A stretch of 33,216 nucleotides of DNA from contig DATHDP010000077.1 in assembly GCA_035318985.1 (NCBI GenBank), forward strand, positions 1 through 33,216, given 5' to 3'. Numbering within the stretch: position 1 is the first letter of the stretch; the number at the start of each line of letters is the position of its first letter. The notes under the pieces are model-generated. The model made no database searches. It was given only the letters and a program-made list of their open reading frames with translations, and had not been told where the DNA came from. This DNA is from VBAS01 sp035318985. Its GTDB lineage: Bacteria > Bacteroidota > Bacteroidia > Chitinophagales > Chitinophagaceae. Shown piece after piece: positions 8,413-14,776 of the stretch. Made by a program: the position numbers and the translations under genes.

Positions 8413-9453
8413 ATGCTTAATCAAAAAGAAATAACGATATACGATATTGCCAAACATCTGGACATTTCAGCTACAACTGTCAGTCGAGGATTGAAAAATC
8501 ATCCTACTATTAATAAGAACACAAGAAAAAAAATTGCAGATGCAGCGAAGGAATTAGGTTATCGTTCAAACACTTTTGCCAGTAGTCTCCGTAGCAACCG
8601 TACACATACAATTGGTGTTATCGTACCTCGCCTTAATAGTAATTTCATGTCATCTGTTTTAGCAGGAATGGAAGATGCAGCGAGTCGTGAAAATTATAAT
8701 CTCATTATCACTCAATCTCTTGAAAAAAGAGAAAAGGAAAAAGCGAATGCGCATACCATGTATAATAAAAGAGTGGATGGGTTATTGATCTCTTTGGCTT
8801 ATGACACTGAAAACATTTCACATCTTCAGCCCTTTTTTGCAAAAGGAATTCCTGTTGTTTTCTTTGATAGAACATTCAATCATAGCGAAAGCACAAGCAT
8901 ACTAATTAATAACTTCCAGGCTGCTTATGATGTCACAAAACACTTGCTGGAACAGGGTTGTAAACGAATCATGCATCTCGGTGGCAATATGTTGCGGGAT
9001 GTTTATTCGGAAAGATTAAGAGGATATAAAAAAGCACTCCAGGATCACAAAATCCCATTTGAGGAGAAGCTTATATATATAAGCAATCTTACTGAAGAAG
9101 CAGGAACAGAAGCCGCAAAGTATATTTTAAAGATGAAGAAGACAATAAGACCAGATGCTGTTTTCGGCGCCAACGATACGGCGGCGGTTCATTGCATGAT
9201 ACATCTCAAAGCTGCTGGTATTTCCATTCCAGCTGATATAGCTTTTGCCGGTTTTAATAATGACCCGATCAGCAAAGTTGTTGAACCCAATTTGACAACA
9301 GTAAACTATTCAGGCTATCATGTTGGTGAAGTAGCTGTCATGAATTTGATCAATCATCTTAACGGTTTAAGCAGTGCGAAGACAACTAACACGATCGTTT
9401 TAAGAGCTGATCTTGTTGTTCGTGACTCCTCACTAAAAAACAAATCTTTATAA
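8413..9453 (+). CDS. LacI-family transcriptional regulator 1
   Basis: DNA-binding regulator of 346 aa from the ATG at 8413. The frame is open upstream to 8359, but the longer form adds a Phe/Leu-rich non-LacI extension and would place the start codon inside the operator, so 8413 is preferred; it also matches the start of the tandem paralogue. The N-terminal helix-turn-helix is TIYDIAKHLDISATTVSRGL (about 8-27), followed by the hinge helix region (NTFASSLRS). From about residue 62 there is a periplasmic-binding-protein-like sensor domain, with TIGVIVPRLNSNF, KRVDGLLISLAYD, PVVFFDRTF and FAGFNNDPISKVVEP. It is divergent from susC. The ligand is probably a xylan- or uronate-derived sugar by context; the sequence alone does not reveal it. 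Confidence 0.93.
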   Translation: MLNQKEITIYDIAKHLDISATTVSRGLKNHPTINKNTRKKIADAAKELGYRSNTFASSLRSNRTHTIGVIVPRLNSNFMSSVLAGMEDAASRENYNLIITQSLEKREKEKANAHTMYNKRVDGLLISLAYDTENISHLQPFFAKGIPVVFFDRTFNHSESTSILINNFQAAYDVTKHLLEQGCKRIMHLGGNMLRDVYSERLRGYKKALQDHKIPFEEKLIYISNLTEEAGTEAAKYILKMKKTIRPDAVFGANDTAAVHCMIHLKAAGISIPADIAFAGFNNDPISKVVEPNLTTVNYSGYHVGEVAVMNLINHLNGLSSAKTTNTIVLRADLVVRDSSLKNKSL

Positions 9454-9485
9454 ATCTTTATTATTTGATTTTTTTTGCGACTTTT

Positions 9486-9501
9486 ATGCAACCGATTGCA
9501 A
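9486..9501. promoter_or_regulatory. LacI-type operator O2, abutting the second lacI start
   Basis: ATGCAACCGATTGCAA differs from O1 only in its first base. It ends one base before the ATG at 9503, so it occupies the place of a ribosome-binding site, and a repressor bound here would sit over the transcript start or leader. Its position suggests control of the lacI2-aguA-SDR transcript. Confidence 0.75.
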
Positions 9502-9502
9502 C

Positions 9503-10552
9503 ATGAAGCCAAAAAAGGAAGTAACTATCTATGACATTGCGTTGAAGCTGGATCTGTCATCAGCTACTGTAAGCCGTGCATTAAAGAACCACCCTGCCAT
9601 TAATAAAAACACTAAAAAGAGGATACAGGATACAGCAAAAGATTTGGGTTATCGTCATAATACATTCGCCAGCAACCTTCGTAAACAAAAAACGAATACA
9701 ATAGGTGTTATTGTACATGAATTGAACAGTAACTTCATTACCTCCGTTTTAGCTGGTATTGAAAAAATAACTACTGAAGCTGGTTACGATCTTATCATTG
9801 CTCACTCCGCTGAAAGTTTTGAGAAAGAGTCGGCGAATGCTATGAATCTTTTTCATAAAAGAGTGGATGGGCTTATTGCTTCTTTGGCATTTGACACAAA
9901 GGGTCTTGCTCATTACAAATCTTTTTCCGACAGGTCTATACCAATTATATTTTTTGATCGTGTAGAAGAGAATAGCGAAAGCACAAAAGTTATTATCGAT
10001 AATTATAAATGCGGATACCAGGCAACAAAGCATCTTATCGACCAGGGGTGCAAAAGAATTGTGCTTGTTACCGCAAGTTTGAAACGAAACGTATATGCAC
10101 AGCGGCACAAAGGATATATAGATGCATTATTTGACAATAAAATCCCTTTCAACGAAAACTATGTTTTGATAAAAGACCTCAGTGAACAATGCGGTATTGA
10201 AGCAGCATTGGAAATCTTAAAAATGAAACCCCTCCCCGACGGAGCATTTATTACCAATGATTTTTCTGCTGCCGTATGTATGCAAACTTTAAAAGAGCAC
10301 GGGATAAATATCCCGGAAGATATTGCGATCGTTGGTTTCAATAATGATGCGATCGGAAAAATTGTAGAACCTCAGCTAACTACAATTGATTACCCGGGAA
10401 TTGATATGGGAGAGATCGCTGCCCGTAATTTGATCAATCACTTAAAGGGGATTTCAAATATTAATCATACCCAAACTATAGTTATTCGCTCAGACCTGAT
10501 CATAAGAAAATCATCTCTGAAGATAAATGGAATTGCTAAACCTGGTTATTAA
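9503..10552 (+). CDS. LacI-family transcriptional regulator 2 (paralogue)
   Basis: 349-aa paralogue of the upstream regulator, similar along its whole length. Helix-turn-helix TIYDIALKLDLSSATVSRAL (8-27) is followed by the same hinge (NTFASNLRK) and sensor domain: TIGVIVHELNSNF, KRVDGLIASLAFD, PIIFFDRVE and IVGFNNDAIGKIVEP. At the positions equivalent to E. coli LacI Tyr17/Gln18 it has Ser20-Ala21, where the first regulator has Ala20-Thr21; the Arg equivalent to LacI Arg22 is shared. The start is fixed because the DNA-binding domain begins at residue 8 and no nearer Met exists. It ends 2 bp before the GH67 start, so it probably heads the transcript of the glucuronate genes. A tandem duplication followed by divergence is likely. 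Confidence 0.94.
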   Translation: MKPKKEVTIYDIALKLDLSSATVSRALKNHPAINKNTKKRIQDTAKDLGYRHNTFASNLRKQKTNTIGVIVHELNSNFITSVLAGIEKITTEAGYDLIIAHSAESFEKESANAMNLFHKRVDGLIASLAFDTKGLAHYKSFSDRSIPIIFFDRVEENSESTKVIIDNYKCGYQATKHLIDQGCKRIVLVTASLKRNVYAQRHKGYIDALFDNKIPFNENYVLIKDLSEQCGIEAALEILKMKPLPDGAFITNDFSAAVCMQTLKEHGINIPEDIAIVGFNNDAIGKIVEPQLTTIDYPGIDMGEIAARNLINHLKGISNINHTQTIVIRSDLIIRKSSLKINGIAKPGY

Positions 10553-10554
10553 TA

Positions 10555-12687
10555 ATGAGAAAAAGGCTAATGCTCATATTTATACTGTTACCTGCTTTAC
10601 TAAAAGCTGAAGATGGGTATGATCTCTGGCTTAGGTATAAAAAAATATCAAATAACTCACTGCTGGATCAATATAAAAAGCAAATTACTTCACCGGTCGT
10701 CTTTGGTTCGTCACAAACTATTACAATTATTAAAGCAGAATTATCAAAGGCATTTTCAGGATTAATCAGTACTTCTTATAAAATATTATCATCGACTGAT
10801 AAGTCAAGCTCATTTATAGCCGGTACACTTTCTAGTTCTACTATCATTTCATCAATCGTTACCAAAGATGAATTAAACCTTATCGGTAGCGAAGGATTTA
10901 TCATTAAAACCAAACCCGGTAAAACGATCATTACAGCCAATACAGATATTGGAGTATTGTATGGTGTTTTCCATTTCCTGCGTTTAATGCAAACTCAACA
11001 GCCTATTTCAAATCTGAATATTATATCGGCGCCTAAAATAAAAATGCGGATACTTAATCATTGGGATAATCTTAATCGAACTGTTGAAAGAGGTTATGCC
11101 GGATTTTCAATTTGGGATTGGCATAAGCTTCCCGATTTTATTGATAAAAGATATATTGACTATGCAAGAGCGAACGCTTCGATTGGTATTAATAGTACAG
11201 TATTAACGAATGTAAATGCAAATGCAGTTGTACTTACAAAACCATATTTGGAAAAAGTAAAAGCATTGGCTGATCTTTTTCGTCCTTATGGAATAAAAGT
11301 ATATCTCACTGCCAGGTTCAGTGCACCGATCGAGTTAGGAAAATTAAAAACTGCTGATCCACTTAATGACACTGTACAACTATGGTGGAAACAAAAAGTA
11401 AAAGAAGTTTATGAGTTGATCCCCGATTTCGGTGGTTTTCTTGTCAAAGCAAACTCTGAAGGACAACCAGGACCGCAGGACTATAGCAGAACACATGCCG
11501 ATGGCGCCAATATGCTTGCTGATGCAGTTGCGCCATTTAATGGAATTATAATGTGGCGTGCATTTGTTTATAGTTCCACTTCTAACGACAGGTTCAAACA
11601 GGCTTATGAAGAATTTAAACCACTCGATGGAAAATTCAGAAAAAATGTTTTGGTACAAGTAAAGAATGGACCAATAGACTTTCAACCAAGAGAACCCTTC
11701 TCTCCTCTTTTTGGAGCCATGCAACAAACGCCTTTGATGATGGAGTTTCAACTTACTCAAGAGTATTTGGGACAAGGAACAAATTTGGTTTTCGAAGCGC
11801 CACTGTTCAAAGAAGTTTTAAATGCTGATACTTATGCAAAAGGAAAAGGATCAACAGTAACCAAAATGATCGATGGCTCTTTAAATAATTTTTCATTAAA
11901 TGGAATAGCCGGTGTAAGTAATATCGGTAATGATATAAATTGGTGCAGCCATCCTTTTGCACAGGCAAATTGGTATGCTTTGGGCAGGCTATGTTGGGAT
12001 TATGAGCTATCTTCTGCACAAATTGCCGATGAATGGATCAGGCAATCATTTACCAATGATCCGTCATTTGTAGAACCAGTAAAAAAAATAATGCTACAGT
12101 CACGTGAGACATTAGTTAATTATATGACCCCAATTGGATTAACTCATATCATGTATAATGGACATCATTATGGCCCTATGCCATGGGGAAATACGTTGGG
12201 TCGTCCTGACTGGAACCCTGTATATTATCACAAAGCAGATTCATTCGGAATTGGATTCGATAGAACAGCTAAAGGAACAAATGCATTAGCACAATATGCT
12301 ATTGAAGTGCAAAAGGAGTTCAATGATATCAATAAATGCCCCGATGAATATTTATTATGGTTTCATCATGTAGCGTGGGATCATAAAATGCATTCAGGAA
12401 GAACATTGTGGGAAGAGCTCTGCTATAAATATAATTCAGGTGTTGATTCTGTAAGATCTTTCATTAAACAATGGAATGGTTTAATGAAATATATTGACGA
12501 AGACAGGTTTAAACAAGTAGATCAACTATTGAACATTCAATTGAAGGATGCGATATGGTGGCGCAATGCCTGTTTGCTTTATTTTCAAACATTCAGTAAG
12601 ATGCCGATCCCTGCTCAATATGAAAAGCCAGATAAAACATTGGAATATTATCAAAACATCAGAATTTTATACGCTCCGGGGAACTAA
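10555..12687 (+). CDS. aguA: GH67 alpha-glucuronidase
   Basis: Removes (4-O-methyl-)D-glucuronic acid from the non-reducing terminal xylose of xylo-oligosaccharides. The protein has 710 aa, the normal family size, with a signal peptide ending around LLKA/ED (about 18), so it is probably periplasmic. The family core starts at KMRILNHWDNLNRTVERGYA and SIWDW (about 163-188). The three acidic residues match those known in Cellvibrio GlcA67A (292/365/393) with a constant +10 offset: Glu302 in VKANSEGQPGPQ, Asp375 in NGPIDFQPRE and Glu403 in TQEYLGQ. It sits between a LacI regulator (2-bp gap) and an SDR dehydrogenase (19-bp gap), suggesting co-transcription and control by O2. Confidence 0.96.
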   Translation: MRKRLMLIFILLPALLKAEDGYDLWLRYKKISNNSLLDQYKKQITSPVVFGSSQTITIIKAELSKAFSGLISTSYKILSSTDKSSSFIAGTLSSSTIISSIVTKDELNLIGSEGFIIKTKPGKTIITANTDIGVLYGVFHFLRLMQTQQPISNLNIISAPKIKMRILNHWDNLNRTVERGYAGFSIWDWHKLPDFIDKRYIDYARANASIGINSTVLTNVNANAVVLTKPYLEKVKALADLFRPYGIKVYLTARFSAPIELGKLKTADPLNDTVQLWWKQKVKEVYELIPDFGGFLVKANSEGQPGPQDYSRTHADGANMLADAVAPFNGIIMWRAFVYSSTSNDRFKQAYEEFKPLDGKFRKNVLVQVKNGPIDFQPREPFSPLFGAMQQTPLMMEFQLTQEYLGQGTNLVFEAPLFKEVLNADTYAKGKGSTVTKMIDGSLNNFSLNGIAGVSNIGNDINWCSHPFAQANWYALGRLCWDYELSSAQIADEWIRQSFTNDPSFVEPVKKIMLQSRETLVNYMTPIGLTHIMYNGHHYGPMPWGNTLGRPDWNPVYYHKADSFGIGFDRTAKGTNALAQYAIEVQKEFNDINKCPDEYLLWFHHVAWDHKMHSGRTLWEELCYKYNSGVDSVRSFIKQWNGLMKYIDEDRFKQVDQLLNIQLKDAIWWRNACLLYFQTFSKMPIPAQYEKPDKTLEYYQNIRILYAPGN

Positions 12688-12706
12688 ATAAGAAAAAATA
12701 TAAACC

Positions 12707-13456
12707 ATGACAACGCAAACAAAAAGAGTGGCAATTGTTACAGGTGGCGGATCAGGTATCGGATTAGCTATCGCAGAAAAATTTACACAAGCAGGCATCG
12801 AGACGGTCATTGTCGGACGTGATGAAAACAAATTAAAGAATGCAAAAGAAAAATTGGGTGAACATTGTTACCCGATGACTTGCGATCTGAGTGATCTCAA
12901 ATCTATTCCACGTTTTGTTGGCGATGTGATCAGGAAATTTGGACAAATAGATATCCTGGTAAATAATGCCGGTATCAACATGAAAAAAGAATTCCAGGAT
13001 GTGACTGATGAAGATTTTCAGAAAGTGATCACCACGAATCTCACTGCAGTGTTTGCAGTAAGCCGTGAAGTCGTAAAACAAATGTTGACACAAAAGAGTG
13101 GTTCTATTATTAATATCAGTTCAATGGCGGCGCAATATGGTTTACCCAAGGTAATTGCATACAGTGCAAGCAAAACCGCTATTGACGGAATGACAAGAGC
13201 AATGGCAGTTGAGCTTTCGCCAAAAGGAATTCGTGTGAATGCAATTGCGCCGGGATTTATTATCACCGAGATGACGGATAAGGCGCTGAACAGTGATCCC
13301 GAACGTAAAGCCAAAGTTTTCAATCGTACTCCTATGGGCTATATGGGACAGACATCGGACATTGGTGATGCCGCATTGTTTTTAGCAGGCGATGCTGCAA
13401 AATATATTACCGGTGTCGTGTTACCTGTTGATGGTGGTAATAGTATTGGTTTTTAA
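12707..13456 (+). CDS. SDR-family NAD(P)-dependent oxidoreductase, possibly uronate pathway
   Basis: Classical short-chain dehydrogenase of 249 aa without a signal peptide, hence cytoplasmic. Visible elements: nucleotide-binding TGGGSGIG (12-19), NNAG (86-89), structural Asn111, catalytic Ser139 in INISSM, and Tyr152/Lys156 in AYSASK. The C-terminus has the usual PVDGG. It resembles KduD/gluconate-5-dehydrogenase-like and fructuronate-reducing SDRs. Because it directly follows the alpha-glucuronidase, a role in reducing a glucuronate-derived keto-acid such as fructuronate is the best inference. The exact substrate cannot be read from the sequence. A structured intergenic element follows it. 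Confidence 0.85.
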   Translation: MTTQTKRVAIVTGGGSGIGLAIAEKFTQAGIETVIVGRDENKLKNAKEKLGEHCYPMTCDLSDLKSIPRFVGDVIRKFGQIDILVNNAGINMKKEFQDVTDEDFQKVITTNLTAVFAVSREVVKQMLTQKSGSIINISSMAAQYGLPKVIAYSASKTAIDGMTRAMAVELSPKGIRVNAIAPGFIITEMTDKALNSDPERKAKVFNRTPMGYMGQTSDIGDAALFLAGDAAKYITGVVLPVDGGNSIGF

Positions 13457-13473
13457 TTTTTGTTGAGGACTGC

Positions 13474-13495
13474 ACCTGCCTGCCGGCAGGCAGGT
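13474..13495. repeat. 22-bp perfect GC-rich palindrome
   Basis: A perfect self-complementary 22-mer, starting ACCTGCCTGCC and followed by its own reverse complement, in an otherwise AT-rich gap. It lies 17 bp after the SDR stop codon. It could act as a bidirectional terminator or belong to a REP-like family of dispersed palindromes; only one copy occurs here. Confidence 0.7.
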
Positions 13496-13508
13496 CGCTT
13501 CGAGTAAA

Positions 13509-13546
13509 AGTCCCTTGCAAGTTTATCCAGAGCGAAGCAAAGGACT
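13509..13546. terminator. Second imperfect hairpin of the SDR-GH43 gap
   Basis: AGTCCCTTGC (13509-13518) pairs with GCAAAGGACT (13537-13546) with one mismatch, around an 18-nt loop. Together with the palindrome at 13474 and short outer arms GTTGA (13462) and TCAAC (13551) it suggests a roughly 95-bp structured element. No clear T tract follows, so terminator function is tentative. Confidence 0.4.
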
Positions 13547-13604
13547 CCATTCAACATTTGAATTCCAATTGAACAATAGAAGAAACAACTTTAAACACAC
13601 ATAA

Positions 13605-14690
13605 ATGAAACTCCAGGATCTATTGGTTATAACAACCATTGCTGTTGCAATTACAAGCTGCAATAACGAAACAAAGGAAGAAAAGACTGAACCAACTACA
13701 GAATCAAAACCTGATGCGAAGAAAGAATATCTTTCTCAACCACTCGTCTCACATATTTATACTGCTGATCCCTCAGCTCATGTATTTAACGGTCGCATTT
13801 ATATTTATCCTTCGCATGATACAGCAACAGGAACAAAAGAAGATGATCTGGGCGGACATTTTGATATGAGAGATTATCATATTTTATCAATGGATTCTGT
13901 GGGCGGCCCGGTAACTGATCATGGTGTTGCATTAGATATTAAGAATGTTCCATGGGCAGGCAGGCAAATGTGGGCTCCTGACGCTGCTTATGCAAATGGA
14001 AAATACTATTTGTATTTCCCTGTTAAAAATAAACAGGATGTATTTCAAATTGGTGTTGCAGTAAGTGATAAGCCCGAAGGTCCTTTCACTGCTGAAAAAG
14101 AAGCGATCAAAAACAGTTATAGTATCGATCCTGCTGTGTTCAAAGATGACGATGGAAAATTCTATATGTATTTCGGTGGCATATGGGGCGGGCAGCTACA
14201 ACGCTGGAGCAATAACAAGTATGATTCTTCTGCAAAAAATCGTGTGAGTGGCGATATCGCTTGTTTACCAAGAATGGCGAGACTGAGTGCTGATATGAAA
14301 AGTTTTGCCGAGCCTGTGAAAGAAATAAAACTTCTTGGCAAAGACGGAAAAGAGTTTGGCGAAAAGGATAATGATAAAAGATTCTTTGAAGCATCATGGG
14401 TATTTAAATACAAAGGCAAATATTATTTCACTTATTCAACAGGCGATACACATTTTCTTTGTTATGCAACGGGTGATAAGCCAAACGGACCATTTACTTA
14501 TCAGGGTGTGATATTAAACCCTGTTGATGGATGGACAAATCATCATTCTATTATTGAGTTCAATGGCAAATGGTATTTATTTTATCATGATGTGCAATTG
14601 AGTGGTAAAACACATTTAAGAAATGTAAAAGTGACTGAGTTGAAGTTTAACGATGATGGCTCAATACAAACTCTGACAGCACAGAAATAG
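13605..14690 (+). CDS. GH43-family glycosidase lipoprotein (beta-xylosidase or arabinofuranosidase)
   Basis: Five-bladed beta-propeller glycosidase of 361 aa. The leader ends in AITSC (Cys19), followed by a charged linker, so it is a lipoprotein. GH43 catalytic residues are visible: base Asp55 in YTADPSAHV, pKa-modulating Asp175 in YSIDPAVFKDDDG, and acid Glu262 in RFFEASWVFKYKGKYY. Other family segments are QMWAPDAAY and GWTNHHSIIEFNGKWYLFYHD. It has no C-terminal accessory domain, unlike the second GH43 at 30898. The sequence looks like GH43 subfamily 1-type enzymes active on xylo- or arabinoxylo-oligosaccharides, but specificity between xylose and arabinose is unresolved. It follows a structured gap and precedes one copy of a dispersed repeat. 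Confidence 0.9.
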   Translation: MKLQDLLVITTIAVAITSCNNETKEEKTEPTTESKPDAKKEYLSQPLVSHIYTADPSAHVFNGRIYIYPSHDTATGTKEDDLGGHFDMRDYHILSMDSVGGPVTDHGVALDIKNVPWAGRQMWAPDAAYANGKYYLYFPVKNKQDVFQIGVAVSDKPEGPFTAEKEAIKNSYSIDPAVFKDDDGKFYMYFGGIWGGQLQRWSNNKYDSSAKNRVSGDIACLPRMARLSADMKSFAEPVKEIKLLGKDGKEFGEKDNDKRFFEASWVFKYKGKYYFTYSTGDTHFLCYATGDKPNGPFTYQGVILNPVDGWTNHHSIIEFNGKWYLFYHDVQLSGKTHLRNVKVTELKFNDDGSIQTLTAQK

Positions 14691-14745
14691 ATGAATAGAA
14701 TTGTTGTTGTACAAGAGTGCGACGCAACAAAAGTTGAATAGTAGT
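14691..14745 (+). repeat. Dispersed intergenic repeat, copy A
   Basis: Begins right after the GH43 stop. It shares TGAATAGAATT, GTACAAG and AATAG with copy B (19951-20008), in the same order. It also shares an exact 20-mer (14708-14727) with the reverse complement of copy C at 21556-21575. It is non-coding and lies between GH43 and GH3. Confidence 0.65.
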
Positions 14746-14776
14746 GCTCACGATGGGCTCATAAAAATAATTGTCA

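Noticed and set aside
13966..13980. GGCAGGCAGGC in the GH43 gene as a further copy of the 22-bp palindrome
   Set aside because: It encodes conserved GH43 sequence and lacks the complementary half.
14771..14776. TTG start of the GH3 gene six bases upstream of the ATG
   Set aside because: The ATG at 14777 gives a normal signal peptide and no feature favours the rare start codon; the same reasoning was used for the TTG at 30892 of GH43.
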